A stretch of 58,235 nucleotides of DNA from positions 1 to 58,235 of the forward strand of contig CAMVIN010000002.1 in the NCBI GenBank assembly GCA_947167565.1. The letters are read 5' to 3'. This DNA comes from an uncultured Clostridia bacterium (GTDB taxonomy: Bacteria; Bacillota; Clostridia; Lachnospirales; Lachnospiraceae). Position 1 is the first letter of the stretch, and every line of letters begins with the position of its first letter. Of the stretch, positions 36,300 through 45,327 are shown piece by piece. The notes under the pieces are model-generated. The model made no database searches, had not been told where the DNA came from, and saw nothing but the letters and a program-made list of their open reading frames with translations. Made by a program: the position numbers and the translations under genes.

Positions 36300-36329
36300 T
36301 TGCCAAATAAAACCATACTGTGTTATACT
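36300..36329 (+). promoter_or_regulatory. Promoter before the DUF5711 gene
   Basis: TTGCCA at 36300-36305 and TATACT at 36324-36329 with 18 bases between, plus TG one base before the -10 (extended -10). Confidence 0.6.
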
Positions 36330-36354
36330 AGTGGATAAAAAGAGGTGGTGAATC

Positions 36355-37536
36355 GTGTCAGATTTGCTCGAATTAGAAGAGAGCAGTTTATTTGAAGAAC
36401 AGGAAAAGAAGCCAAATAGGATTCTTCTCATTGTTATTATTGCCATATTAGTCGTGGGAACGGCAGCTGTCATAGTTGCCGCCTATTACTTTAACAATCG
36501 CTGTTATACCGGATATGATGTGGAGAATGAGATTCAGAGGAATGACAGCGATAATGTGACGTATTCTTATTTTAATGGAAATATTCTCAAGTGCAGCCGC
36601 AGCGGTGTCAGTGCCATGGATAATCAGGGAAAGAGTCTGTGGAATGGAGGATTTGAGATGAGCCAGCCACAGGTGGATACTTGTGGGGAATATGTTGTTG
36701 TGGCTGATGTCACAGGAAAGAACTTCTATGTATATAATGGAAAAGATGAAGGAAAGTCTGTTGAGACGACGCTTCCTATCGTTCGTGCAAAAGTCGGCGA
36801 ACACGGCATTGTTGCCGTTTTGTTGGAGGACACGGATTCCAATGTATTGAATATTTACAATCCGTACAGTTCAACAGACAGTCTTTTGGTAGAGATTCCG
36901 ACAAACGTGAGCGATGAGGGGTATCCGCTGGATTTTGATATTTCGCCGGATGGCAATAGCATTGTGGTTTCTTATCTTTTAATAGAAGGAAATGAACCGG
37001 AGACAAAGGTTAGTTTTTATAATTTTACGGAAGTTGGTCAGGATCAGAGTTCTCTTGTGGGAGGGATCTCCTTTGGCGAGGAAATGGCTGCGCAAATAGA
37101 ATTTGTCGGCGACGATGAAGTTGCTGTTTTTCGGGAGAAAGGATTTAGTTTATTCTCAAAGATGAAACAGCCAAAGAAGGTTGCTGAACAGACATTGAAA
37201 GAAGAGATCAGGAGCGTGGCGTACAGTGAGAAGTATATTGCTGTCGTGACCGGCAAAAGCGGTGACGAGACCAATGTTTTTCGTTTATATGACATGAAAG
37301 GGAAAGAAAAACTGAAAAAAGAAATTTCATACGATTATTCAGAATTAAAAATTTATCATGATGAGATTTTTTTTGTTTCCAATCGAGAGTGTCATATTAT
37401 GAGAACAAATGGCAGGGAGAAGTTCTCCTATCAATTTGAAGATGGGATTGACACCATGTATCCTACCGAGAATGGCAGCATTTATACGATATTGGAGACT
37501 TCAGCCGTCCAGAGGGTAAAATTGAAGTTCCAGTAA
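36355..37536 (+). CDS. DUF5711 family membrane-anchored beta-propeller-like protein
   Basis: A 393-residue protein with an acidic cytoplasmic N terminus (residues 1-20), one membrane helix (23-45) and a large outer domain of repeated short beta blades (YFNGNILKCSRSGVSAMDNQ; FDISPDGNSIVVSY; KYIAVVTGK). This is the DUF5711 pattern. Initiation is at GTG 36355 after AGAGGTGG. No function is known; a scaffolding or sensing role at the envelope is only inferred from the fold. Confidence 0.8.
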   Translation: MSDLLELEESSLFEEQEKKPNRILLIVIIAILVVGTAAVIVAAYYFNNRCYTGYDVENEIQRNDSDNVTYSYFNGNILKCSRSGVSAMDNQGKSLWNGGFEMSQPQVDTCGEYVVVADVTGKNFYVYNGKDEGKSVETTLPIVRAKVGEHGIVAVLLEDTDSNVLNIYNPYSSTDSLLVEIPTNVSDEGYPLDFDISPDGNSIVVSYLLIEGNEPETKVSFYNFTEVGQDQSSLVGGISFGEEMAAQIEFVGDDEVAVFREKGFSLFSKMKQPKKVAEQTLKEEIRSVAYSEKYIAVVTGKSGDETNVFRLYDMKGKEKLKKEISYDYSELKIYHDEIFFVSNRECHIMRTNGREKFSYQFEDGIDTMYPTENGSIYTILETSAVQRVKLKFQ

Positions 37537-37570
37537 GATACCGTAGTATAGGGATATATACAAAGAAAGG

Positions 37571-38035
37571 ATGAGAAAAATGGCAGCAAGGATAGCAGAA
37601 ATTGTGGCGTTAGCCATCATTGTTGGTTGTGTCGTCAGGGGCAAGAATAGGGGACTTCTGATGCAGGTGTATTCGCTTGTGCGCATTGTTTTGATTATTG
37701 TGCTGACGGCGGTGCTGAAGTCGTTGATATTGCCTCGCGTACCGGAGTACCTTCCGAATGAGAAAGGAATTGCGTATACAATAGCCATTATTGTATCCAT
37801 TATTGCAGTGGCATTTATTGACCATTTGTTAAAGAGTATCACCAAGATACCGATGGATGATAATGCCAATACGGTCGGAGGCGCGCTGATTGGTATCGCA
37901 ATTGGTCTGATTGTGGATTGGCTTCTTGTACAGTTTTTTATCGCATTCAAAGATGCGACATGGGCTAAGCAGGCGGCGATGGCTGTCCAGAGCAGTCCGG
38001 TGCTGACATATTTGATACAGTTTAACATATTTTAA
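37571..38035 (+). CDS. CvpA family membrane protein
   Basis: A 154-residue protein with four hydrophobic helices, the typical GKNRGLLMQVYSLVRIV after the first, and Gly-rich helix GGALIGIAIGLIVDW, as in the CvpA/colicin V production family. It ends with TYLIQFNIF. AAAGGATG lies before the ATG; M4 (37580) is an alternative start. It closes the three-gene group that begins at 35321. Confidence 0.75.
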   Translation: MRKMAARIAEIVALAIIVGCVVRGKNRGLLMQVYSLVRIVLIIVLTAVLKSLILPRVPEYLPNEKGIAYTIAIIVSIIAVAFIDHLLKSITKIPMDDNANTVGGALIGIAIGLIVDWLLVQFFIAFKDATWAKQAAMAVQSSPVLTYLIQFNIF

Positions 38036-38038
38036 TTC

Positions 38039-38067
38039 TTGACAAAAAAGAATCCGCACGATATAAT
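38039..38067 (+). promoter_or_regulatory. Promoter of the rpsL-rpsG-fusA operon
   Basis: Consensus TTGACA at 38039-38044 and TATAAT at 38062-38067 with a 17-base spacer, both perfect. It sits inside the terminator of the upstream operon. Confidence 0.9.
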
Positions 38068-38097
38068 AATTAAGCATGCGTTCGTGCGGATTTTTTG
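38051..38097 (+). terminator. Terminator interleaved with the rpsL promoter
   Basis: AATCCGCACGA at 38051-38061 pairs with TCGTGCGGATT at 38082-38092, then a T-run to 38096. The left arm fills most of the promoter spacer and the -10 box lies in the loop. Transcripts from upstream stop here; transcripts from the promoter lack the left arm and pass. Confidence 0.88.
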
Positions 38098-38169
38098 CAC
38101 CCTTTTTTTCGGGTGAGGATTTGAAACGGGTTCGCATGACACAAATTCAAATACAGGAGGTGAAAATTA

Positions 38170-38589
38170 ATGCCAACTTTTAACCAGTTAGTAAAGCAGG
38201 GTAGAAAATCGGTCGCTAAGAAGTCAAATTCACCGGCGCTGCAGTCAACCTACAACTCTTTGAAGAAGAAATCGGTTAATACGAGTTCTCCTCAGAAGCG
38301 TGGTGTTTGTACTGTTGTTCGTACTGCTACACCGAAGAAGCCTAACTCAGCACTTCGTAAGATTGCCAGAGTTCGTCTTTCCAACGGTATCGAGGTAACA
38401 AGTTATATTCCGGGTGAGGGACACAACCTTCAGGAGCATAGCGTTGTTTTGATTCGTGGTGGTCGTGTTAAGGACCTTCCCGGTACAAGATACCACATTA
38501 TCCGTGGTACTTTGGATACCGCAGGTGTCGCTGATCGTAAGCAGGCTCGTTCCAAGTATGGAGCAAAGAAACCGAAAGCATCCAAGTAA
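38170..38589 (+). CDS. rpsL: 30S ribosomal protein S12
   Basis: S12 (139 residues) lines the decoding centre. [13 protein letters not shown] is the N terminus, and [17 protein letters not shown] and [20 protein letters not shown] are the conserved loops. The two lysines whose replacement gives streptomycin resistance in other bacteria lie in these loops and are the sensitive type here. AGGAGGTG lies before the start. Confidence 0.98.
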   Translation: MPTFNQLVKQGRKSVAKKSNSPALQSTYNSLKKKSVNTSSPQKRGVCTVVRTATPKKPNSALRKIARVRLSNGIEVTSYIPGEGHNLQEHSVVLIRGGRVKDLPGTRYHIIRGTLDTAGVADRKQARSKYGAKKPKASK

Positions 38590-38722
38590 TTGCTAAATTT
38601 AAAAGTACCGGATTAATTTTTGCATCTTATTATATAATAATAATGAATGTGCAAGACTTAAACTGGTGCGGACACAAGTAGTGAGTACCTGTGAATTAAT
38701 ATTTATTAAGGAGGGAAGTAAC

Positions 38723-39193
38723 GTGCCACGTAAAGGACATATTCAGAAAAGAGACGTGTTGGCAGATCCAGTTTATAAGAGTAAAGTCGTTACAAAATTG
38801 GTGAACAACATCATGCTCGATGGTAAAAAGGGTGTTGCTCAGAAAATCGTATACGGAGCATTTGAACAGGTTGCTGAGAAGACCGGTAAGGACGCTCTCG
38901 AAGTATTTGATGAGGCTCTGAACAATGTTATGCCTGAGTTAGAGGTTAAGGCGAGACGTATCGGTGGTTCCACTTATCAGGTTCCGATCGAAGTTCGTCC
39001 GGATCGTCGTCAGGCGCTGGCTCTTCGTTGGTTGACTACATTTTCACGTAATCGTGGAGAGAAGACCATGAAGGAGAGACTGGCAAACGAGATTATGGAT
39101 GCCGCTAACAATACAGGCGCATCTGTTAAGAGAAAAGAAGATATGCACAAGATGGCAGAGTCCAACAAGGCTTTTGCACATTACAGATGGTAA
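38723..39193 (+). CDS. rpsG: 30S ribosomal protein S7
   Basis: S7 (156 residues) organises the 3' major domain of 16S r[20 protein letters not shown] opens the protein, and [20 protein letters not shown] and the C-terminal HYRW are conserved. It starts at GTG 38723 after AAGGAGGG; an in-frame upstream ATG (38666) would add 19 unconserved residues. Confidence 0.97.
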   Translation: MPRKGHIQKRDVLADPVYKSKVVTKLVNNIMLDGKKGVAQKIVYGAFEQVAEKTGKDALEVFDEALNNVMPELEVKARRIGGSTYQVPIEVRPDRRQALALRWLTTFSRNRGEKTMKERLANEIMDAANNTGASVKRKEDMHKMAESNKAFAHYRW

Positions 39194-39233
39194 TGAGAAT
39201 TTCATTTATCAGTAAATTAAGGAGGAACTAGTT

Positions 39234-41354
39234 TTGGCTGGAAGAGAATATCCGCTTGAGCGTACCAGAAATATTGGTATTATGGCGCATATTGATGCTG
39301 GTAAGACTACACTCACAGAGCGTATTCTTTACTATACCGGTGTCAACTATAAAATAGGCGAGACTCATGATGGTGCTTCTACCATGGACTGGATGGAGCA
39401 GGAGCAGGAGCGTGGTATCACAATCACATCTGCTGCTACAACTTGCCACTGGACATTGGAAGACCATCACAAACCAAAGGCGGGCGCATTAGAGCACCGT
39501 ATCAATATCATTGATACCCCGGGACACGTAGACTTTACGGTAGAAGTAGAGCGTTCTCTGCGTGTATTGGATGGTGCTGTTGGTGTGTTTGATGCAAAGG
39601 CCGGCGTTGAGCCGCAGTCCGAGAATGTATGGCGTCAGGCTGATACCTACAACGTACCGCGTATGGCATTTATCAACAAAATGGACAAAATGGGTGCAGA
39701 CTTCTTCATGTCTGTACAGACCATTATTGACCGACTTGGAAAAAATGCGATTCCTGTACAGATTCCGATTGGAAAAGAAGATGACTTCGTTGGTCTGATC
39801 GATTTGTTCGAGATGGAAGCGTACTATTACAAAGATGACAAGGGTGAAGATATCGAAATCACAGAGATTCCGGATGACTTGAAAGATCTTGCCGATGAAT
39901 GGCATGAGAATCTTGTTGAGAAGGTTTGTGAGTTGGATGATGATCTCCTTGAGAAATACCTTGAGGGTGAAGAGCCTACAATCGATGAATTGAAGAAAGC
40001 TCTCCGCAAGGGTACAATCGCAAGTGAAGCAGTACCGGTATACTGTGGTTCTGCTTACAAGAATAAAGGTGTACAGAAGATGCTGGACGGCGTTATCGAA
40101 TTCATGCCGGCACCGACCGATATCCCGGATATCACAGGTGTTGATGATGAGGGTAATGACGTCGTGAGAAAATCTTCTGATGAAGAGCCGTTCTCCGCTT
40201 TGGCGTTCAAGATTATGACTGACCCATTCGTTGGAAAACTGGCATTCTTCCGCGTGTATTCCGGTACATTGAACTCCGGTTCTTATGTACTGAATGCAAC
40301 AAAAGGAAAGAAAGAGCGTGTTGGACGTATCCTTCAGATGCATGCCAACAAGCGTAGTGAGTTGGACAAGGTTTACTCCGGTGATATCGCTGCGGCTGTC
40401 GGTTTCAAACTGACAACAACAGGTGATACAATCTGTGATGAGCAGCATCCGGTTATCCTTGAGTCCATGGAATTCCCTGAGCCGGTTATCGAGCTTGCTA
40501 TCGAGCCGAAGACTAAGAATGACCAGGGCAAGATGGGTGAAGCACTCTCCAAGTTGGCAGAGGAGGATCCTACATTCCGCGCTCACACGGATTCTGAGAC
40601 AGGTCAGACGATTATCGCCGGAATGGGTGAGCTTCATCTGGAAGTTATCGTAGACCGTCTGCTCCGCGAGTTCAACGTAGAGGCAAATGTAGGTGCACCG
40701 CAGGTTGCTTACAAAGAGACCTTTACAAAAGAAGTCGAAGTGGACAGCAAGTATGCAAAGCAGTCCGGTGGTCGTGGACAGTATGGTCACTGCCGCGTTC
40801 GCTTTACTCCAATCGATCCGAACGGCGAGACAACTTATGAGTTCGAGTCTACGGTAGTCGGTGGTGCAATTCCGAAAGAATACATTCCTGCTGTTGATCA
40901 GGGTATTCAGGAGGCTGCACAGTCCGGTATCCTTGCAGGATTCCCAGTACTTGGTATCCACGCAAACTGTTATGATGGTTCCTACCACGAAGTCGATTCT
41001 TCGGAGATGGCGTTCCACATTTCAGGATCTATGGCTTTCAAAGAGGCTATGCAGAAAGGTGATGCCGTACTGCTTGAGCCAATCATGAAAGTAGAAGTAA
41101 CAATGCCTGAGGAATACATGGGTGATGTTATCGGAAGTCTGAACGCAAAACGTGGTCAGATCGAAGGAATGGATGACATCGGCGGCGGTAAGATTGTTCG
41201 CGCATTTGTTCCGTTGGCAGAGATGTTTGGTTATTCGACAGAGCTTCGTTCCACAACCCAGGGTCGTGGTAACTACTCTATGTTCTTCGAGAAATATGAA
41301 AAATGTCCGAAGAATGTACAGGAAAAAGTTCTGAATGAAAGAAATGGTAAATAA
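39234..41354 (+). CDS. fusA: Elongation factor G
   Basis: EF-G (706 residues) drives ribosomal translocation. G motifs are AHIDAGKTT (G1), the [11 protein letters not shown] switch I, DTPGHVDF (G3) and [10 protein letters not shown] (G4). The start is a TTG at 39234 after AAGGAGGA; there is no ATG at a usable place. It lies 40 bases after rpsG and belongs to the str operon. Confidence 0.97.
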   Translation: MAGREYPLERTRNIGIMAHIDAGKTTLTERILYYTGVNYKIGETHDGASTMDWMEQEQERGITITSAATTCHWTLEDHHKPKAGALEHRINIIDTPGHVDFTVEVERSLRVLDGAVGVFDAKAGVEPQSENVWRQADTYNVPRMAFINKMDKMGADFFMSVQTIIDRLGKNAIPVQIPIGKEDDFVGLIDLFEMEAYYYKDDKGEDIEITEIPDDLKDLADEWHENLVEKVCELDDDLLEKYLEGEEPTIDELKKALRKGTIASEAVPVYCGSAYKNKGVQKMLDGVIEFMPAPTDIPDITGVDDEGNDVVRKSSDEEPFSALAFKIMTDPFVGKLAFFRVYSGTLNSGSYVLNATKGKKERVGRILQMHANKRSELDKVYSGDIAAAVGFKLTTTGDTICDEQHPVILESMEFPEPVIELAIEPKTKNDQGKMGEALSKLAEEDPTFRAHTDSETGQTIIAGMGELHLEVIVDRLLREFNVEANVGAPQVAYKETFTKEVEVDSKYAKQSGGRGQYGHCRVRFTPIDPNGETTYEFESTVVGGAIPKEYIPAVDQGIQEAAQSGILAGFPVLGIHANCYDGSYHEVDSSEMAFHISGSMAFKEAMQKGDAVLLEPIMKVEVTMPEEYMGDVIGSLNAKRGQIEGMDDIGGGKIVRAFVPLAEMFGYSTELRSTTQGRGNYSMFFEKYEKCPKNVQEKVLNERNGK

Positions 41355-41369
41355 ATACCAAAAGAGGAC

Positions 41370-41398
41370 TTGCAATTTTCAGCAGTTTCTCATATAAT
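41370..41398 (+). promoter_or_regulatory. Promoter of tuf
   Basis: TTGCAA at 41370-41375 and TATAAT at 41393-41398, 17 bases apart, in the fusA-tuf gap. It would allow tuf to be made at higher levels than fusA. Confidence 0.75.
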
Positions 41399-41457
41399 AT
41401 TGCTATTAGGTTCAGTTTCTAAATGAGTATTAAAAATGTATAGGAGGATTTTTAGAA

Positions 41458-42642
41458 ATGGCTAAGGAAAAGTATGTAAGAAGTAAACCGCATTGTAACA
41501 TTGGTACCATCGGACACGTTGACCATGGTAAGACAACTCTGACAGCCGCTATTACAAAGGTTTTGTCTGAGAGAGTAGAGGGTAACGAGGCTACTGATTT
41601 TGAGAATATTGATAAGGCTCCGGAAGAGAGAGAGCGTGGTATCACAATCTCTACTGCACACGTTGAGTATGAGACAGAGAAGAGACACTATGCACACGTT
41701 GACTGCCCGGGACATGCTGACTACGTTAAGAACATGATCACTGGTGCTGCTCAGATGGACGGTGCTATCCTTGTAGTAGCTGCTACTGACGGTGTTATGG
41801 CTCAGACAAAAGAGCACATCCTTCTTTCCCGTCAGGTAGGTGTACCATATATCATCGTATTCCTTAACAAGTGCGATATGGTAGATGACGAAGAGTTGAT
41901 TGAGCTCGTAGAGATGGAAGTTACAGAGCAGTTGGAAGAGTATGACTTCTCTGATTGCCCGATTATCAAGGGTTCCGCACTTAAGGCTCTCGAAGATCCG
42001 CAGGGCGAGTGGGGCGACAAGATTATGGAGCTTATGGATACTGTTGATGCGACAATTCCGGATCCGGAGCGTGATACAGATAAAGATTTCGTTATGCCTG
42101 TAGAGGACGTATTCTCCATCACAGGTCGTGGTACAGTTGCTACTGGACGTGTAGAGGCTGGTACACTTCACCTCAATGATGAAGTAGAGATCGTTGGTAT
42201 CAGAGATACACAGAAGTCTGTTGTAACTGGTATCGAGATGTTCCACAAAGAGTTGGATGAGGCTCAGGCTGGTGATAACGCCGGTGTACTTCTTCGTGGT
42301 ATCAACAAGACTGATATCGAGCGTGGACAGGTTTTGGCTAAACCGGGTACAATCACATGTCACACAAAGTTTACTGCTCAGGTTTACGTATTGACTAAGG
42401 ACGAGGGTGGACGTCATACTCCATTCTTCGATAACTATCGTCCACAGTTCTATTTCCGTACAACTGACGTAACCGGTATCATCAAACTTCCGGAAGGAAC
42501 AGAGATGTGCATGCCTGGTGATAACGTAGAGATGACAATCGAATTGATTCACCCAATCGCTATGAGCCAGGGTCTTACATTCGCTATCCGTGAGGGTGGT
42601 AGAACAGTAGGATCTGGTCGTGTGGCTACGGTCATCGAGTAA
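41458..42642 (+). CDS. tuf: Elongation factor Tu
   Basis: EF-Tu (394 residues) delivers aminoacyl-tRNA. [10 protein letters not shown] (G1), [12 protein letters not shown] (switch I), [12 protein letters not shown] (G3) and NKCDM (G4) are intact, and the C terminus ends in GRVATVIE. Codon use differs from the accessory genes next door and is strongly optimised, as expected for one of the most abundant proteins. Confidence 0.98.
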   Translation: MAKEKYVRSKPHCNIGTIGHVDHGKTTLTAAITKVLSERVEGNEATDFENIDKAPEERERGITISTAHVEYETEKRHYAHVDCPGHADYVKNMITGAAQMDGAILVVAATDGVMAQTKEHILLSRQVGVPYIIVFLNKCDMVDDEELIELVEMEVTEQLEEYDFSDCPIIKGSALKALEDPQGEWGDKIMELMDTVDATIPDPERDTDKDFVMPVEDVFSITGRGTVATGRVEAGTLHLNDEVEIVGIRDTQKSVVTGIEMFHKELDEAQAGDNAGVLLRGINKTDIERGQVLAKPGTITCHTKFTAQVYVLTKDEGGRHTPFFDNYRPQFYFRTTDVTGIIKLPEGTEMCMPGDNVEMTIELIHPIAMSQGLTFAIREGGRTVGSGRVATVIE

Positions 42643-42660
42643 TCTGCGCGAAAGCAATGA

Positions 42661-42793
42661 GATAAGCGCCACATAGGCGATAACAATAGGGACTTCAAGT
42701 TTGCTTGAAAGTCCCTATTTTGTCGTCTTTGCGGGCATTTAACGAATGCCCGCGACCGAGATGGAGCGTTAGCGAAATCGAGGGGCGCTTATC
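42661..42793. repeat. Nested palindromic region after tuf
   Basis: GATAAGCGCC at 42661-42670 is complementary to GGCGCTTATC at 42784-42793 and encloses the tuf terminator and a further perfect stem, GCGGGCATT (42731-42739) with AATGCCCGC (42744-42752). No gene lies within. Confidence 0.7.
42685..42722 (+). terminator. Terminator of the str operon
   Basis: AATAGGGACTTCAAG pairs with CTTGAAAGTCCCTATT (one bulged base), followed by TTTT. It ends the tuf transcript. Confidence 0.88.
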
Positions 42794-42801
42794 TTACTTT
42801 T

Positions 42802-42847
42802 ACTGGCTTTATTTATTAAAAAAAGCCAGTGAAATGACTCCACTGGC
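42802..42847. promoter_or_regulatory. Mutually exclusive hairpins upstream of abiE
   Basis: AAAGCCAGT(G) at 42822-42831 can pair either with ACTGGCTTT at 42802-42810 or with CACTGGC at 42841-42847. They lie about 70 bases before the abiE promoter, so they do not form part of its transcript; they could act on readthrough from tuf. Confidence 0.5.
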
Positions 42848-42904
42848 ACAGACTGTGGTTATACAATGAAGTTTGCAATAAAAGGATAGAATCTATAATA
42901 TGCG

Positions 42905-42957
42905 AAAGAATATAATTGACATAGTTTTCGTCAAAGAATATAATATACTTAACGAAA
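42905..42957 (+). promoter_or_regulatory. Promoter and probable operator of the abiE pair
   Basis: Perfect TTGACA at 42916-42921 and TATAAT at 42939-42944 with a 17-base spacer. The 12-mer AAAGAATATAAT occurs at 42905-42916 and 42933-42944. TTTCGT at 42926-42931 and ACGAAA at 42952-42957 form an inverted repeat around the -10, where AbiEi antitoxins typically bind to repress their own operon. Confidence 0.75.
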
Positions 42958-42999
42958 TGGATTTGATATACCTAAAACATTAAGGAAGGAGAAGAGACG

Positions 43000-43623
43000 A
43001 TGCTATACAATTATATAAAAGAACATTATAAAGAAGCGGAACCGATTTTCTTTTCGGATTTGGAGAGAGAGGATATTACGAAGTCGGCGTTAAATCAGCA
43101 GTTGAAGAAACTCTGTGATAAGGGATTGCTGCAGAAGTATGATACCGGAGTATATTTTATACCTAAGAAGTCTCTGTTGAATTCTATCATAGGGCCGAAT
43201 GCGGATATGGTGGCGCGATATCGTTTTATTTCCAAAGGAGATAATGTTGACGGTTTTTATGGTGGCAATTCTTTTGCGAACCAGATAGGGATTACTACAC
43301 AGGTTCCGCGGGTAGTTGAAATTGTGAGTAACAACACAAACTCGTCAGATAGAGAGGTGCGAATTGGCAACAGAAGATTTTATGTGAGGAAACCAATCGT
43401 ACAGATAACAAAAGAGAATGTGTATGTGTTACAGATGTTGGAGCTATTGAAAAATCTTGATGCATATTTAGATTATTCTTATGAGGAGGCGCAGGACAAA
43501 TTTGCAGAGTATATCACGATTCACGGAATCAAACGAAGTGATGTAGATTTGTATATCAGAAAATACCCGCTGGCAACATTTAAATTTTATTATGAATTGG
43601 GGTTAGATCATGTACTTGCATAA
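43000..43623 (+). CDS. abiEi: AbiEi-like antitoxin (DUF6088 type)
   Basis: A 207-residue protein. The N-terminal 60 residues form a winged helix (FFSDLEREDITKSALNQQLK then LCDKGLLQKYDTGVYF), followed by the AbiEi C-terminal domain. It represses its own operon and counteracts the toxin encoded next. This is a type IV (bacteriostatic, phage-abortive) system: the proteins do not bind each other. AAGGAGAAG precedes the ATG. Overlaps the toxin gene by 14 bases. Confidence 0.85.
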   Translation: MLYNYIKEHYKEAEPIFFSDLEREDITKSALNQQLKKLCDKGLLQKYDTGVYFIPKKSLLNSIIGPNADMVARYRFISKGDNVDGFYGGNSFANQIGITTQVPRVVEIVSNNTNSSDREVRIGNRRFYVRKPIVQITKENVYVLQMLELLKNLDAYLDYSYEEAQDKFAEYITIHGIKRSDVDLYIRKYPLATFKFYYELGLDHVLA

Positions 43624-44527
43624 AGAGAATAGAGAATTGTTTCGCGATGCAATTTTGCTGACTTCACAGAGGCTTGAAGTAAGTGAAGATATCGTAGAGA
43701 AAGATTATTACGTTACATTGATTTTGAAGAAACTTTCTTTGATTGAATATCCGGTTGTGTTTAAAGGTGGTACGTCTCTTTCCAAAGCCTTTCAAGTTAT
43801 AGACCGATTTTCGGAAGATATTGATATTACCTTTACAGAACATTTGGGAGAAGCAAGAAGGAAGAAGTTGAAGTATAATATATTGAAGCCGATTGCAGAT
43901 GAATTAGGACTTGTGATTCGTAACTTTGATTCTATCGAAAGTGATAAAAATCTGAATCATTATGATTTCTATTATGAGTCGGTGGTTGGGGATAGAGTTA
44001 TCAATCCTATTCCGCCCTATGTTAAGCTGGAAACGTCTTTGATGTCTTATTCATTTCCTACAGAAGAAAGGGGACTCGGTAATTATATATTAGATGCCCT
44101 GGGAGCAGAGGAAGAGGAGCTTATTGTAACATACGATCTAGGCACATTTCCTATGCGTGTTCAGTCTTTGAATCGTACATTGATTGATAAAGTTTTTGCT
44201 GTGTGCGATTACTATTTGCAGGACAAGGCCCACAGAAATGCAAGACACCTTTATGATATTTACAAACTTGCACAGCATGTGGATATGGATAGTGATTTCT
44301 TGGAACTTGTAAAAGAAGTGCGTGCGCACAGAATTACTATGGGAAGTGAAATTGCTCCGGCTGCACCTCTGGATGTAAATATTGTAGAGTTGGTTCAGAA
44401 GATTTGTAATGAAGATTTCTACAAAGAAGATTATCGGGAAACTACGCTTAAGTTGATTTCGGATTCTTTGGAGTATGAAATGTTGAAGAGACATTATAAG
44501 GAATTGGTGGAGAAGATATTTGCCTGA
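43610..44527 (+). CDS. abiEii: AbiEii-family nucleotidyltransferase toxin
   Basis: A 305-residue nucleotidyltransferase of the AbiEii/MenT family. The GS motif is FKGGTSLSK (residues 51-59) and the acid pair is SEDIDI with D70 and D72. A basic helix and LIDKVFAVCDYYLQDKAHRNAR-type residues (motifs III-IV; written here in two pieces, IDKVFAVCDYYLQ and DKAHRNARHLYD) are intact. Relatives transfer nucleotides to tRNA acceptor stems and block translation. No frame defects, so the pair is likely active. Confidence 0.88.
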   Translation: MYLHKENRELFRDAILLTSQRLEVSEDIVEKDYYVTLILKKLSLIEYPVVFKGGTSLSKAFQVIDRFSEDIDITFTEHLGEARRKKLKYNILKPIADELGLVIRNFDSIESDKNLNHYDFYYESVVGDRVINPIPPYVKLETSLMSYSFPTEERGLGNYILDALGAEEEELIVTYDLGTFPMRVQSLNRTLIDKVFAVCDYYLQDKAHRNARHLYDIYKLAQHVDMDSDFLELVKEVRAHRITMGSEIAPAAPLDVNIVELVQKICNEDFYKEDYRETTLKLISDSLEYEMLKRHYKELVEKIFA

Positions 44528-44603
44528 CATGTTTTTCTACCCCCAAAGATGTAAAATGGGATAGAAAACGAAGTGGTGGGGTAGAATAAATAGTTGATGT
44601 TTA

Positions 44604-44634
44604 AGGAAGTCGGATACGTCCGGCTTCCTTTTTT
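44604..44634 (+). terminator. Terminator of the abiE operon
   Basis: AGGAAGTCGGA at 44604-44614 pairs with TCCGGCTTCCT at 44619-44629 and is followed by six T residues. A shorter inverted repeat, TTCTACCCC (44535-44543) with GGGGTAGAA (44578-44586), lies just before it. Confidence 0.9.
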
Positions 44635-44737
44635 ACCCTAAAATATCAAAATAAAAAATTTAAATTATGATTTTTTAAAAAACTATTGCTTTGTTCCGGG
44701 GGCAATGTTGTATATTGTAATAAAGGAGGTAGTGCTG

Positions 44738-44815
44738 ATGGGATATAAGGTAAAGTGGGTAGAAGATAATCTTGGTGTGACAAGAAAGGCTCATCTAAAG
44801 TGGCCACAGAAGTAA
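44738..44815 (+). pseudogene. N-terminal fragment of a MerR-type regulator
   Basis: ATG at 44738 after AAAGGAGG encodes 25 residues starting MGYKVKWVEDNLGVTRKA, which matches the first recognition helix region of MerR-like regulators, then goes out of register and stops. Upstream, TTGCTT and TATATT are 19 bases apart, the long spacer typical of MerR-controlled promoters. The rest of the gene is lost. Confidence 0.5.
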
Positions 44816-45045
44816 TCAAGACGAAATATTCAAAGAAAAGGTTTGTGGATGAATTAAGCGGTGAGGTGTATATAGTAAAAAGCTTTGCTATTAGTGACGA
44901 AGGATTACAATTTAAAGTGAATAAGCGATTTAAGGTACTTGAGGCAGATGGTAACGCGGTGTTAATCGAGAAAATAGGAGATATGAATAATCCGTATTTT
45001 ATATCCGGCGATTTTCTTAAAGAAATATCAGATTATAAAAATTAG
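44800..45045 (+). CDS. Small hypothetical protein
   Basis: An 81-residue frame beginning at GTG 44800 inside the MerR fragment, with no convincing ribosome site. The later part (EGLQFKVNKRFKVLEADGNAV; EKIGDMNNPYFISGDFLKEI) reads like a real small beta-rich protein. The start is uncertain and the N terminus may be chimeric. No family recognised. It is 12 bases before the next gene. Confidence 0.45.
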   Translation: MATEVIKTKYSKKRFVDELSGEVYIVKSFAISDEGLQFKVNKRFKVLEADGNAVLIEKIGDMNNPYFISGDFLKEISDYKN

Positions 45046-45057
45046 GAGGTAAAGATT

Positions 45058-45282
45058 ATGGGACTGTTTGGCAATTTATTTAAAAGTGAATTTGAAAAGT
45101 GGGTTGAAGGTGCTTCACATGAGGAGTTGTCAGAAGCGTATGAGGATGAAAGGCAACAATGGATAAAAGATGGATTTAACGGTGGTACAGGAGAAAAGAC
45201 TGCTAAAATGAACAGACTAAATGAGGAAATCAACAAGCGTGTAGAGAACTTTGATAAAAAAACCGCGTATCACACCCTCTAA
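45058..45282 (+). CDS. Small hydrophilic protein, C-terminally truncated
   Basis: A 74-residue protein after AGGAGG: MGLFGNLFKSEFEKWVEGA, then EELSEAYEDERQQWIKDGF and a Lys/Glu-rich helix. I recall longer relatives in Lachnospiraceae that continue after NKRVENF; here the frame runs into the 21-bp repeat zone and stops as KKTAYHTL. Function unknown. Possibly broken by an insertion. Confidence 0.55.
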   Translation: MGLFGNLFKSEFEKWVEGASHEELSEAYEDERQQWIKDGFNGGTGEKTAKMNRLNEEINKRVENFDKKTAYHTL

Positions 45283-45319
45283 AACGTGTATCACAATCTG
45301 CGAAATATGTATCATATCT
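45264..45319 (+). repeat. Three degenerate repeats with 21-bp period
   Basis: CGCGTATCACACCCT at 45264, CGTGTATCACAATCT at 45285 and TATGTATCATATCT at 45306 are spaced by exactly 21 bases. Such series of transposase-binding sites are found at the ends of some insertion sequences (for example the IS21 group). No transposase is seen. Confidence 0.6.
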
Positions 45320-45327
45320 AAATTTTT

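Noticed and set aside
39489-41018. Long minus-strand frame (509 codons) opposite fusA
   Set aside because: It is a mirror of the strongly biased fusA codons, with Cys/His/Ser-rich nonsense sequence and no ribosome site.
41452-42672. Long minus-strand frame (406 codons) opposite tuf
   Set aside because: Shadow of tuf codon bias; no recognisable domain and no start signal.
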